Source: JAOADN01 sp049323795
GTDB lineage: Bacteria; Pseudomonadota; Alphaproteobacteria; Rhodobacterales; Rhodobacteraceae
NCBI GenBank assembly: GCA_049323795.1
Contig: JBMOOH010000049.1
Location: forward strand, 1-64,000
Length of the DNA: 64,000 bases
Reading direction: 5' to 3'
The position numbers and the translations under genes were made by a program. Positions 52,271 through 60,835 of the stretch are shown here, in pieces. Every line of letters starts with the position of its first letter. Within the stretch, counting starts at the first letter, position 1. Below the pieces are notes generated by a model that ran no database searches, was not told where the DNA came from, and saw nothing but the letters and a program-made list of their open reading frames with translations.

Positions 52271-54046
52271 ATGCATCCGGATGCGACGACGAAATGGCAC
52301 GAGGCGCGTGCCTGGGTGAGACAGTTTCTTGTCCTCGCGGCAGGTGTGCTCGTGATGGTCGCCCTCGTCCTGCTGGCGCCCGACCTCATCGCGCGGCAGG
52401 CGGTCAAGTCCATCGCGCTCGATCAGGGGAACGCGCTGCAGTCGCAGATCATGGAAGCGATCGGAGGCGAGGCCGGTGCCCCGCTGACCCGCCGGCTGGC
52501 CTCGGCGGACGGGGAGTATCTGGCGACGGTGGCGCGCGCCGCAGGCGTATCGCGGCTTGCGATCCTTTCGTCGGACGGACGCGCGCTTTGGGGCTTCGGG
52601 TCCGACGGATCCCGGCAACCGATCAGGTCGTGGGAATCCCGCGACATCCTCGTCCGCGCCGCGAAGAGCCGACTGGCCTCGGCGGAACTGGCCGACGGCG
52701 AGGCGGGCGCGGATACGGATCTCCGGGTGGTGCGGACCGTGGTGCCGGTCCTGGAAGACGGGCGCATCGCCGCGGCGGTGTTCGCCGAACGCGATGTGAC
52801 CGCCCTCTGGCAAGGGTTCAGCAACAGCGTCCGCGACGTTCTCGTGGCCGTATCGGCCGGGGGCCTCCTGCTGATCGCCGCCCTCTCGGTGCTCACCCTG
52901 CGGGACGGACGCAACCGGTTCATGGAACTGCGCAACCGCGCCGACCACGAACGGCGGATGCTCGATGACCAGATGCGCCTCGCGCGCGAGGTGCGCCTTC
53001 TCGGCGAGCTGAACGAATGGCTCCAGTCCAGCCGCTCGCTCGAGGAACTCTTCGGGATGGTCACGGAATTCATGGGCCACCTCCTGCCCGGATCCGAAGG
53101 CAGCCTCTATGTCTATTCCAATTCGCGCGACGCGCTCGATGGCTGCACGAGCTGGAACGGCGCGGTCCACCGGTCCCATATCCATCCCGAGGAATGCTGG
53201 GGGCTGCGGCGGGGCCGGGCCTATGCCTTCGGGCAGGGCGGAGTGGAGTTCGCCTGCACCCATTCGCAGCCCCATGACGGACGACCGTACGTGTGCTTTC
53301 CCATCCTCGCCCACGGCGAGACGATCGGGCTGCTTCATGTCCGCGCTCGGGACGGGACGGACAGCGAGTCGTTCTTCGGCATGCGCCGGCTCGCGCAGAT
53401 GTCGGCCGAGCAGATCAGCCTCGCCATCGCCAACGTGCGGATGCGCGACCAGCTTCAGGACCAGTCCGTGCGTGACCCGCTGACCGGGCTCTACAACCGG
53501 CGTCATCTGACGGACGCGCTTCGCCGCATGCTGGCGCGGGCGCAGGTGACGGGGCGCGCGCTCAGCGTGCTGTCGATCGACGTGGACCACTTCAAGAAGT
53601 TCAATGACAACCATGGCCACGATGCCGGCGACATCGTGCTCCGCTCGGTCGGCGCGCTGCTCGACCGGCAGTGCGACGGCGACCAGATCGCATGCCGCCT
53701 GGGCGGCGAGGAATTCATGCTGCTGCTGCCCGACACGACGGTCGACCGCGCGCTCCAGGCGGCCGAATCGGTTCGTCTCGCGGCGGAAACGGTGACGGTC
53801 CGGTACGGCGAGAAGACCCTCCCGCGCATCACCGTCTCGATCGGTGTCGCCATCGCCCCCGTGCACGGGACGACGGCCCAGGACATCATGCGGGTGGCCG
53901 ACGACTGCCTCTACACGGCAAAGGCGCGCGGCCGCAACCAGGTCGTGCTCGCCCTCCTTCCCGGCGAGACCGAGGACTTCCACATCCCCTCGGACCGCGT
54001 CCCCACCACCGACGGACGGCCAGGCGGCGCGATGGCCGCGGAATGA
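52271..54046 (+). CDS. Membrane-bound diguanylate cyclase (periplasmic sensor, GAF, GGDEF)
   Basis: 591 residues. First helix near 17-38, periplasmic domain of about 155 residues, second helix near 193-213, a helical stretch, a GAF-like domain about 235-395, then GGDEF 400-570 with DPLTGLYNRRHL, DVDHFKKFND and active GGEEF at 478-482. Makes cyclic di-GMP from two GTP. The product-inhibition RxxD five residues before GGEEF is absent (RQCD is eight away), so feedback may be lost. Four Cys in the GAF region (GCTSW, ECWGL, ACTHS, VCFPI) might bind a cofactor. GGAGGGAGCG precedes the ATG. Confidence 0.9.
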   Translation: MHPDATTKWHEARAWVRQFLVLAAGVLVMVALVLLAPDLIARQAVKSIALDQGNALQSQIMEAIGGEAGAPLTRRLASADGEYLATVARAAGVSRLAILSSDGRALWGFGSDGSRQPIRSWESRDILVRAAKSRLASAELADGEAGADTDLRVVRTVVPVLEDGRIAAAVFAERDVTALWQGFSNSVRDVLVAVSAGGLLLIAALSVLTLRDGRNRFMELRNRADHERRMLDDQMRLAREVRLLGELNEWLQSSRSLEELFGMVTEFMGHLLPGSEGSLYVYSNSRDALDGCTSWNGAVHRSHIHPEECWGLRRGRAYAFGQGGVEFACTHSQPHDGRPYVCFPILAHGETIGLLHVRARDGTDSESFFGMRRLAQMSAEQISLAIANVRMRDQLQDQSVRDPLTGLYNRRHLTDALRRMLARAQVTGRALSVLSIDVDHFKKFNDNHGHDAGDIVLRSVGALLDRQCDGDQIACRLGGEEFMLLLPDTTVDRALQAAESVRLAAETVTVRYGEKTLPRITVSIGVAIAPVHGTTAQDIMRVADDCLYTAKARGRNQVVLALLPGETEDFHIPSDRVPTTDGRPGGAMAAE

Positions 54047-54303
54047 ACGCTGCACGCCGCCCGCGATCGTCGGGCTGCACCGGCCCGTGCCCCCCGCACC
54101 CCGCCCGGACCTGAACCATCGGCGCCTGTCGGCGGTCGCGTCGGCGTCCCTTTCCGCAGCGGCCGGCACGGCCCGATGCGTCGATCCCGTTGCCGGAAGC
54201 AAGGTGCACGGATGCCGCAATTCCCTGCAGACCCGCCGCGGCGGGTACTTGCGCCGCACCGCAGCGACCTTAGAGTGTCGCCCGCACCAACCGGGGAACG
54301 CTC

Positions 54304-57300
54304 ATGGCCGAGTTCCGCAAGATCCTTGTCGCAAACCGTGGCGAGATCGCCATCCGCATCATGCGCGCCGCGACGGAACTGGGGAAAAGAACCGTCGCGG
54401 TCTATGCCGAAGAAGACAAGCTGAGCCTGCACCGCTTCAAGGCCGACGAGGCCTACCGCATCGGCGAGGGTCTCGGCCCGGTGGCGGCCTACCTCTCGAT
54501 CCCCGAGATCATCCGTGTCGCGAAGGAGGCGGGGGCCGACGCCATCCATCCGGGCTACGGCCTTCTGTCCGAGAACCCCGATTTCGTCGAGGCCTGCGAC
54601 GCGGCCGGGATCGTCTTCATCGGCCCGACCGCGGCGACGATGCGGGCGCTCGGCGACAAGGCCTCGGCCCGCCGCGTGGCGATCGCGGCGGGCGTTCCGG
54701 TGATCCCCGCGACCGAGGTGCTGGGCGACGACTTCGACGCGATCAAGACAGAGGCGGCGCGGATCGGCTACCCCCTGATGCTCAAGGCCAGCTGGGGCGG
54801 CGGCGGCCGGGGCATGCGGCCGATTCTGTCCGAGGCGGAGCTTGCCGACAAGGTGCGCGAGGGCCGCCGCGAGGCGGAAGCGGCGTTCGGCAACGGCGCG
54901 GGCTATCTCGAGAAGATGATCCAGCGCGCCCGCCACGTCGAGGTGCAGATCCTCGGCGACAAGGCAGGGAACCTCTACCACCTCTACGAACGCGACTGCA
55001 CCGTCCAGCGCCGCAACCAGAAGGTCGTCGAGCGTGCCCCCGCCCCCTACCTGACCGAGGCCCAGCGCGCCGAGGTCTGTGCTTACGCGCTGAAGATCTG
55101 CGGGCACGTCGGCTACGAATGCGCCGGCACGGTCGAGTTCCTGATGGATATGGAGACCGGGGCCTTCTACTTCATCGAGGTCAACCCCCGCGTGCAGGTC
55201 GAGCACACCGTGACGGAACAGGTCACGGGCATCGACATCGTCCGCGCCCAGATCCTGATCGAGGAGGGCAAGAGCCTCGCCGAGGCCACGGGCGTCGTCC
55301 GGCAGGAGGACGTGCGGCTCTACGGCCACGCGCTCCAGTGCCGCGTCACCACCGAGGACCCGCAGAACAACTTCATCCCCGACTACGGCCGCATCACCGC
55401 CTATCGCACCGCGACGGGCATGGGCATCCGGCTCGACGGCGGCACGGCCTATCCGGGCGCGGTCGTCACGCGCTACTACGACTCGCTTCTCGTCAAGGTC
55501 ACGGCATGGGCGCAGACGCCCGATCAGGCGATCGCGCGGATGCGCCGGGCGCTGAGCGAGTTCCGAATCCGGGGCGTGTCCACGAACATCGCCTTCGTCG
55601 AGAACCTTCTCCGCCATCCGAGCTTCCTCGACAACACCTGCACGACGAAGTTCATCGACACGACGCCCGACCTGTTCGCCTTCAAGAAGCGGCGCGACCG
55701 GGCGACGAAGATCCTGACCTACATCGCCGACGTGACGGTGAACGGGCATCCCGAAACGGCGGGCCGCCCGAAGCCCCCGGCCGAGGCCCGCAAGCCGAAG
55801 CCCCCGGCGCTCCGCGCGGAACCCCGGCTCGGCACGCGCAACATGCTCGAACAGAAGGGCCCGCAGGCGGTCGCCGACTGGATGGGCAGGCAGAAGCGGC
55901 TTCTCCTCACCGACACGACGATGCGCGACGGGCACCAGTCGCTTCTGGCGACGCGGATGCGGTCGATCGACATGATCCGCATCGCGCCCGCCTACGCGGC
56001 GCACCTGCCGCAGCTTTTCAGCGTGGAATGCTGGGGGGGCGCGACCTTCGACGTGGCCTACCGGTTCCTTCAGGAATGCCCCTGGCAGCGGCTCCGCGAT
56101 CTGCGGGCGCGGATGCCGAACCTGATGACGCAGATGCTGCTCAGGGGCGCCAACGGCGTCGGCTACACGAACTATCCCGACAACGTTGTTCGATTCTTCG
56201 TAAGACGTGCTGCCAAGACCGGAATCGATGTGTTCCGGGTGTTCGATTCCCTCAACTGGGTCGAGAACATGCGGGTGGCGATGGATGCCGTCGTCGAGAC
56301 CGACAAGCTCTGCGAGGGGGCGATCTGCTACACCGGCGACATCCTGAACCCCGACCGCGCGAAATACGACCTGAAATACTACGTGCAGATGGGCAAGGAC
56401 CTGCGGGAGGCGGGCGCGCACATCCTCGGGGTGAAGGACATGGCGGGACTTCTGAAACCCGCCGCGGCGCGCGTGCTCTTCAAGGCGCTGAGGGAAGAGG
56501 TCGGGTTGCCGATCCACTTCCACACCCACGACACGAGCGGCATCGCCGGCGCAACGATCCTTGCGGCGGCGGAAGCGGGCGTCGCGGCGGTCGATGCGGC
56601 GATGGACGCCTTTTCGGGCGGGACGTCGCAGCCCTGTCTCGGATCGATCGTCGAGTCGCTCGCCCATACGCCGCGCGACACCGGGCTCGACATCGCGGCG
56701 ATCCGCGAGATCTCGAACTACTGGGAGGCCGTGCGCCACCAGTACCGCGCCTTCGAGGCCGGGCTCGAGGCGCCCGCATCGGAGGTTTACCTGCACGAGA
56801 TGCCGGGCGGGCAGTTCACCAACCTCAAGGCGCAGGCCCGCTCGCTGGGCCTCGAGGAGCGGTGGCACGAGGTGGCGCAGGCCTATGCCGACGCCAACCG
56901 GATGTTCGGCGACATCGTGAAGGTGACGCCGTCGTCGAAGGTCGTGGGCGACATGGCGCTGATGATGGTCGCCCAGGGCCTGACCCGCGCCGAGGTTGAG
57001 GACCCCTCGATCGACGTGGCCTTCCCGGAGTCGGTCGTCGACATGATGAAGGGCAGCCTCGGCCAGCCGCCGGGGGGATGGCCCCCGGGCATCCAGAGGA
57101 AGATCCTGAAGGGCGACACCCCGATCACGGACCGGCCGGGCCTGCATGCCGCGGCGGCGGACATCGAGGCGACGCGGGCGAAGGTGTCGAAGGAGCTCGA
57201 AGGCTTCACCGTCGACGACGAGGATCTGAACGGGTACCTTATGTATCCCAAGGTGTTCCTGGACTACATGGGCCGCCATCGCGCCTATGGGCCGGTGCGG

Positions 57301-57747
57301 ACCCTGCCGACGCCGACCTTCTTCTACGGGATGCAGCCGGGAGAGGAGATCTCGGTCGAGATCGACCCGGGCAAGACGCTGGAGATCCGCCTGCAGGCGG
57401 TGGGCGAGACGGACGAGACGGGCGAGGTCCGGGTCTTCTTCGAACTGAACGGCCAGCCGCGCGTCGTGCGGGTGCCGAACCGCGCGGTCAAGGCGCAGAC
57501 CAAGGCCAAGCCGAAGGCGCAGGACGGCAATCCCGCGCATGTCGGCGCGCCCATGCCGGGCTCGGTGGCGAGCGTGGCTGTGGCGGTCGGGCAGAGGGTG
57601 AAGCCGGGCGACCTGATGATGACCATCGAGGCAATGAAGATGGAGACGGGAATCCACGCCGACCGCGAGGGGGTCATCCGGGCCGTTCACGTCCACCCCG
57701 GCGGCCAGATCGAGGCGAAGGATCTGCTGATCGAGATCGAGGCCTAG
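54304..57747 (+). CDS. pyc: Pyruvate carboxylase
   Basis: 1147 residues, single-chain enzyme forming oxaloacetate. Biotin carboxylase domain (KILVANRGEIAIRIMRA, ATP loop KASWGGGGRGM, FIEVNPRVQVEHTVTE), carboxyltransferase domain from about 540 (TTMRDGHQSLLATRMR, ECWGGATFD, KDMAGLLKP, HTHDTSG), and C-terminal biotin carrier with IEAMKMETGI, biotinyl lysine near 1112. GGGGAACG precedes ATG 54304. Stands alone with 257 bases upstream where nothing was recognised. A weak hairpin after the stop (57775-57797) may terminate it. Confidence 0.97.
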   Translation: MAEFRKILVANRGEIAIRIMRAATELGKRTVAVYAEEDKLSLHRFKADEAYRIGEGLGPVAAYLSIPEIIRVAKEAGADAIHPGYGLLSENPDFVEACDAAGIVFIGPTAATMRALGDKASARRVAIAAGVPVIPATEVLGDDFDAIKTEAARIGYPLMLKASWGGGGRGMRPILSEAELADKVREGRREAEAAFGNGAGYLEKMIQRARHVEVQILGDKAGNLYHLYERDCTVQRRNQKVVERAPAPYLTEAQRAEVCAYALKICGHVGYECAGTVEFLMDMETGAFYFIEVNPRVQVEHTVTEQVTGIDIVRAQILIEEGKSLAEATGVVRQEDVRLYGHALQCRVTTEDPQNNFIPDYGRITAYRTATGMGIRLDGGTAYPGAVVTRYYDSLLVKVTAWAQTPDQAIARMRRALSEFRIRGVSTNIAFVENLLRHPSFLDNTCTTKFIDTTPDLFAFKKRRDRATKILTYIADVTVNGHPETAGRPKPPAEARKPKPPALRAEPRLGTRNMLEQKGPQAVADWMGRQKRLLLTDTTMRDGHQSLLATRMRSIDMIRIAPAYAAHLPQLFSVECWGGATFDVAYRFLQECPWQRLRDLRARMPNLMTQMLLRGANGVGYTNYPDNVVRFFVRRAAKTGIDVFRVFDSLNWVENMRVAMDAVVETDKLCEGAICYTGDILNPDRAKYDLKYYVQMGKDLREAGAHILGVKDMAGLLKPAAARVLFKALREEVGLPIHFHTHDTSGIAGATILAAAEAGVAAVDAAMDAFSGGTSQPCLGSIVESLAHTPRDTGLDIAAIREISNYWEAVRHQYRAFEAGLEAPASEVYLHEMPGGQFTNLKAQARSLGLEERWHEVAQAYADANRMFGDIVKVTPSSKVVGDMALMMVAQGLTRAEVEDPSIDVAFPESVVDMMKGSLGQPPGGWPPGIQRKILKGDTPITDRPGLHAAAADIEATRAKVSKELEGFTVDDEDLNGYLMYPKVFLDYMGRHRAYGPVRTLPTPTFFYGMQPGEEISVEIDPGKTLEIRLQAVGETDETGEVRVFFELNGQPRVVRVPNRAVKAQTKAKPKAQDGNPAHVGAPMPGSVASVAVAVGQRVKPGDLMMTIEAMKMETGIHADREGVIRAVHVHPGGQIEAKDLLIEIEA

Positions 57748-57833
57748 CCGTTCAGTCCCGGGCGCCTTAGCACGGCCTTAGGAGGTTCGTCCTAGGCTGC
57801 CCATCCGGTGGGACCGGGTTCGGGGCATGGGTG

Positions 57834-58136
57834 ATGTCGGCTGACGACCGCGTGGATTTCGATACCTTCCTTGTCGAGGACGTCATCCTGACCCTCTGCA
57901 ACGTCCGGCTCTCCCTGACCTGGCTGACATCGGATGCGGCCGCGGCGGGGTCGGAGGACTGGCGCCGCGTCGGGATCCAGCGGCTCGACCGCGAACTTGC
58001 GCAGATCGAGGACCGCGCGCGGGCGCTGCGGGACAGCCTGCGGGAACGCGGCAGGCCCGCCTCGGGGACGGACCCCTGCACGTTCCGCAGCCGCAGGACG
58101 GTGAGCCAGGCTTCAGAGCGACGGCCGCATGGCTGA
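57834..58136 (+). CDS. Small unknown protein, mostly helical
   Basis: 100 residues. DTFLVEDVILTLCNVRLSLTWLTSD begins a helix-rich protein; QRLDRELAQIEDRARALRDSLRERG looks like a coiled coil; the last 25 are basic and low-complexity. Not recognised. Start ATG 57834 (GTG 57831 possible) behind GGGGCATGG. The stop TGA touches the stop of the convergent Hint gene without a gap. Coding bias and the ordered helix pattern support it only moderately. Confidence 0.5.
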   Translation: MSADDRVDFDTFLVEDVILTLCNVRLSLTWLTSDAAAAGSEDWRRVGIQRLDRELAQIEDRARALRDSLRERGRPASGTDPCTFRSRRTVSQASERRPHG

Positions 58137-58754
58137 TCAGGCCGCCGCCAGGCCGTCAGCCGCCGTGCAGAACGGCGTTCCTTCGTCGAGAAGCTCGACG
58201 AGTACGCGGGCGCCCGGTCCCGACAGCCGGCAGAAGGCGCTGCGGGGGCCGGACGGGACGCGGAGCATCAGCCCGGAATTCGCCCAGACGATCTCCTCTT
58301 CGGCAAAGCGGAGGGTGTAGAACCGCGATCCCCCGCCCGGTTCGACGCCAGTCACACCGAAACGGCCAACGAGGGCGACCGCCGGGACAAGCGCATAGGC
58401 CGCATCGAGAACGGGCTCGGCCAGCCCGGCGGGAAGCAGGATTTCCTGCTGCGCGGGAAGGATGATCCCGCTGCAGTTCCCCAGCGCACCTCCGGGAACA
58501 TGAACGAACCCTGCGTCCCGGCAGTCCGTGAGGGGAAGAACGCCGGCGAGTGCCGCGAAACCGCCATCGAGCGTTGCGATGCCGGCGCCCGGCTTCAGGT
58601 CGGCCACGGCGCGCCAGCCGGCTTCGGTCTCGACCAGGGCATCGGCGGCGAAACCGCAGACCGGCTCGGCGCCGGCAACGCCGGCGTGCATCCTGAGGCA
58701 GGGATCGGCGGCCGGAACGGCGCGGTCGAACTGGGTGATTGCGGGCATGTGCAT
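58137..58754 (-). CDS. Hint-domain protein (Hedgehog/intein-type, Hint_2-like)
   Basis: 205 residues. After a short N-terminus, CGFAADALVETEAGWRAVADLKPG and IATLDGG match the beginning of the Hint domain of Rhodobacteraceae proteins (C at the self-splicing position, T..G..V..L..G). The rest has VHVPGGALG, LLPAQQEILLP and a C-terminal beta-rich stretch. Such proteins often carry the Hint domain near the C-terminus of secreted repeats; here it stands almost alone with no signal peptide. Whether it self-cleaves is unknown. Two ATGs (58754, 58748) are possible starts. The 385 bases upstream should hold its promoter. Confidence 0.75.
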   Translation of the reverse strand: MHMPAITQFDRAVPAADPCLRMHAGVAGAEPVCGFAADALVETEAGWRAVADLKPGAGIATLDGGFAALAGVLPLTDCRDAGFVHVPGGALGNCSGIILPAQQEILLPAGLAEPVLDAAYALVPAVALVGRFGVTGVEPGGGSRFYTLRFAEEEIVWANSGLMLRVPSGPRSAFCRLSGPGARVLVELLDEGTPFCTAADGLAAA

Positions 58755-59139
58755 GAGGATGATCCTTGTTTCTGTCTGACTTCAGGACATTCGGAGACTG
58801 ACTTGAAATATAACAAGAATCCGCCTGCATTTCGTCACCCGCCTGACGAAGTTGCGGCACTATTTCGCCATGATCCGCAATCCTTGTCCCGGACCCGCCA
58901 TTCCTGGGGATGCCGTCACCTCCCTTAACCGCCCCTAAACCGGAATTCCCGAGAGGCAAGGGCAGAGAAGGCTCCGGATCGGTGCGGGCAGCCACCCCGG
59001 ACCTGGTCGTGCGGGCGCTTCCGGCGGGAAGGCGGCGGCCCCCACCGGCCCCGCCCCTGCCTGGCCGATCACCGGTCGGGCCGCATTTTCCTCTTGCAGA
59101 CGGCACGCGGAGTTTATACATCGCTGCCACTCCAAGGAC
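58755..59139. other. Divergent intergenic region upstream of the Hint gene and tRNA-Gly
   Basis: 385 bases. 58790-58870 is AT-richer and probably holds the Hint promoter. The tRNA promoter is at the right end (listed). The middle is GC-rich with no coding sequence that can be supported. Confidence 0.45.
59094..59120 (+). promoter_or_regulatory. Promoter of tRNA-Gly
   Basis: CTTGCA (59093-59098) or TTGCAG as -35 and TATACA (59115-59120) as -10, spacing 15-16, placed 20 bases before the tRNA 5' end. CTTG-type -35 elements are usual for stable RNA promoters in this group. Confidence 0.65.
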
Positions 59140-59214
59140 GCGGGCGTAGCTCAGGGGTAGAGCATAACCTTGCCAAGGTTAGGGTCGTGAGTTCGAATCT
59201 CATCGCCCGCTCCA
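59140..59214 (+). tRNA. tRNA-Gly (anticodon GCC)
   Basis: Complete cloverleaf: acceptor GCGGGCG/CGCCCGC, D arm GCTC-AGGGGTA-GAGC, anticodon stem TAACC/GGTTA with loop TTGCCAA giving anticodon GCC, T arm GTGAG-TTCGAAT-CTCAT. Discriminator T at 59211 and an encoded CCA at 59212-59214. Confidence 0.96.
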
Positions 59215-59249
59215 GCAGGCCCCCGGGCCGCCAGCAGGCCCCCGGGCCG
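59212..59249. repeat. 19-bp direct repeat starting at the tRNA CCA end
   Basis: CCAGCAGGCCCCCGGGCCG occurs exactly at 59212-59230 and 59231-59249. The first copy begins with the CCA of the tRNA. Each copy holds a GGCCC...GGGCC palindrome. Confidence 0.9.
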
Positions 59250-59255
59250 AACGCG

Positions 59256-59278
59256 AAGGCCGCCCTCCGGGCGGCCTT
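59256..59278 (+). terminator. Intrinsic terminator of tRNA-Gly
   Basis: AAGGCCGCCC pairs with GGGCGGCCTT (10 bp, 3-nt loop) followed by TCGTTTG. Placed 42 bases after the tRNA. Confidence 0.82.
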
Positions 59279-59302
59279 TCGTTTGCAGCGTTCGCGGGCC
59301 GA

Positions 59303-59352
59303 TCAGAAACAGTGACCGTGTCTCAGAAACAGTAACCGTGCCACAGTGGCAC
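59303..59352. repeat. 20-bp-period repeat plus palindrome upstream of the glycine-rich protein gene
   Basis: TCAGAAACAGTGACCGTG (59303-59320) and TCAGAAACAGTAACCGTG (59323-59340) differ by one base. They are followed at once by GTGCCAC-A-GTGGCAC (59338-59352) and TTTTG. The layout fits either a transcription-factor site or the end of an insertion element with internal repeats. Confidence 0.75.
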
Positions 59353-59493
59353 TTTTGCATGTTTTCAGGCTAATTTGCCACGCTTCCGCCGAAATATTGA
59401 CACCCCGGTCACGTTCTGGCCCTAGTTTTGCCATCGCGCAGTCCGGCGAGAAAAAATAGCACGCCGGTGTGGAGTAACCTTAGGGGCACCATC

Positions 59494-60123
59494 ATGCAAA
59501 TTTCGAAGTTCGCTTACATCTCAACCTTCGCCGTGGCGGCCCTGGCCCCCGGCACGTCTCAGGCGAGCCCTCTGTTCTCGCCGTGGACCGGGACGTTCAG
59601 GGGTGAATATGCCGATCTCTGCCGGCTGCAGTCGATCACGAGCTTCCAGCTCGAGCGGCTGCGCAAGAGCCCGGACCTGGCGGAAATTCTGAAGTACACA
59701 TTCGAGAACTGCCCGGCTTTCGCCAACCTCATCGCGGATGCCGAGGTTGGAGCTATCAACAGCGGGGGGAATGACGGCCGCGGTGACGGCGGCGGCGGCG
59801 GTAACGGCGGCGCTGGTGGCAACGGTGGCAATCTCGGTGGTGGCGGCGGCGGCAACGGCGGGGGCAACGGCGGCGCTGGCGGCAACGGTGGCAATCTCGG
59901 TGGTGGCGGCGGCGGCAGCGGCGGCGGCAACGGCGGCGCTGGTGGCAACGGTGGCCACGGCGGCGGCGGCGACCATCACGGCCCCGGCAAGAAGGACGGC
60001 CCCGGCAAGAAGGACGGGCCCGGCAAGAAGGAGCACGAGTCTCCGGAAGCCCCGTCCGACGGCAGCCCATCCGACACGCCGTCGGATGGCACCGCAGACG
60101 GGACGCCGGAAGCCGCGGTCTGA
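59494..60123 (+). CDS. Secreted glycine-rich repeat protein
   Basis: 209 residues. Signal peptide (YISTFAVAALAPGTSQA), a 65-residue conserved-looking helical part with two Cys (YADLCRLQSITSFQLERLRK and FENCPAFANL), then a Gly/Asn-rich region with imperfect repeats of NGGAGGNGGNLGGGGGG (three rounds), then three GPGKKD units and an acidic Ser/Asp/Thr end. AGGGG lies before ATG 59494. Probably extracellular and flexible. Not recognised. Convergent with a cysteine peptidase gene. No sorting tail is present. Confidence 0.78.
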   Translation: MQISKFAYISTFAVAALAPGTSQASPLFSPWTGTFRGEYADLCRLQSITSFQLERLRKSPDLAEILKYTFENCPAFANLIADAEVGAINSGGNDGRGDGGGGGNGGAGGNGGNLGGGGGGNGGGNGGAGGNGGNLGGGGGGSGGGNGGAGGNGGHGGGGDHHGPGKKDGPGKKDGPGKKEHESPEAPSDGSPSDTPSDGTADGTPEAAV

Positions 60124-60150
60124 TCAGGGCAGCCGCGTGATACGGATCAT

Positions 60151-60170
60151 CCGGGCGATCGGTCGCCCGG
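60151..60170. terminator. Hairpin between glycine-rich protein and cysteine peptidase genes
   Basis: CCGGGCGA-TCGG-TCGCCCGG, a perfect 8-bp stem with a 4-base loop, between convergent stops. No T-run on either side. Confidence 0.5.
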
Positions 60171-60178
60171 AGAGGTCC

Positions 60179-60835
60179 TCAGCCGTCGAAAACCCCGCCC
60201 TGAAAGAGGGCGGCCCAACGCTGTGGCGCGGCAGGATCCTGCATGCGAATGAAGGAATATCCCGTCTGGTCCCAGCGCTTCACGCTGTCCACGAGGTTGT
60301 CGAGCACGTAGTCGCCTTCATCGAGCCTGAGGACAAGCACGGCGTGCGGCCGCCGCGCCCCGGTCAGGACCGTCGCGATCAGAAGGCGGTCCGCCGCGAT
60401 TCCCTGCGCGGCAAGCTGGCGCTTCTTCAGCAGCACCAGATCCTCGCAATCCCCGCCTTTCGCCGTGGGCAGCGCCCAGTAGTCGCCGGCACCGTACTGG
60501 GACTGGTCGGTGGTCTGGCGGACCCGTGTATTCACGTGCAGGTTCACCTGTTGCGCAATCTTCAGCGCCGCGGCCCCGGCGAGGCTGCCCCCGCCGCCGG
60601 CACAGGCCCAGTCGTACCGGGAACAGAGTTCGCCAAAACCGGATGGAGGCTCGATCGGCTTTTTCACCTGCATCGAACTCTGGGCCGTTGCCGCAGTTCC
60701 GATCGAAAGGAACAGCGACAAGACCGCGGCACCGGACATCGCGGCACGGCGCAGACGACCGGGTGTCCACGCGATACCCGCTGACGTTTCGATCCTGACC
60801 GACGGCCGGATCATGTGGTCGGATTGTGACAGCAT
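60179..60835 (-). CDS. Transglutaminase-like cysteine peptidase (BTLCP family)
   Basis: 218 residues. A signal peptide or anchor (SGAAVLSLFLSIGTAATAQ) and a transglutaminase-like domain with catalytic C in KGGDCEDLVLLKKRQL, H in GARRPHAVLVL and D in YVLDNLVD. The family includes LapG, which cleaves adhesins in the periplasm under cyclic di-GMP control, though many members have no known target. The start at 60835 (MLSQSDHMIRP) has GGGGTGG upstream; 60814 is an alternative. A diguanylate cyclase gene is in the window, 6 kb away, which by itself proves nothing. Confidence 0.85.
   Translation of the reverse strand: MLSQSDHMIRPSVRIETSAGIAWTPGRLRRAAMSGAAVLSLFLSIGTAATAQSSMQVKKPIEPPSGFGELCSRYDWACAGGGGSLAGAAALKIAQQVNLHVNTRVRQTTDQSQYGAGDYWALPTAKGGDCEDLVLLKKRQLAAQGIAADRLLIATVLTGARRPHAVLVLRLDEGDYVLDNLVDSVKRWDQTGYSFIRMQDPAAPQRWAALFQGGVFDG

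Noticed and set aside
53911..57696. Long minus-strand open frame opposite pyruvate carboxylase
   Set aside because: Shadow of pyc in a GC-rich codon frame; no motif, and it crosses the pyc promoter and the GGDEF gene end.
57775..57797. Strong terminator after pyc
   Set aside because: The stem GCC-T-TAGGA/TCCTAGGC has a bulge and no T-run, so it is mentioned only as weak.
59760..59990. CRISPR-like array in the repeated stretch
   Set aside because: The repeats are in-frame Gly/Asn codons of a secreted protein with no unique spacers.
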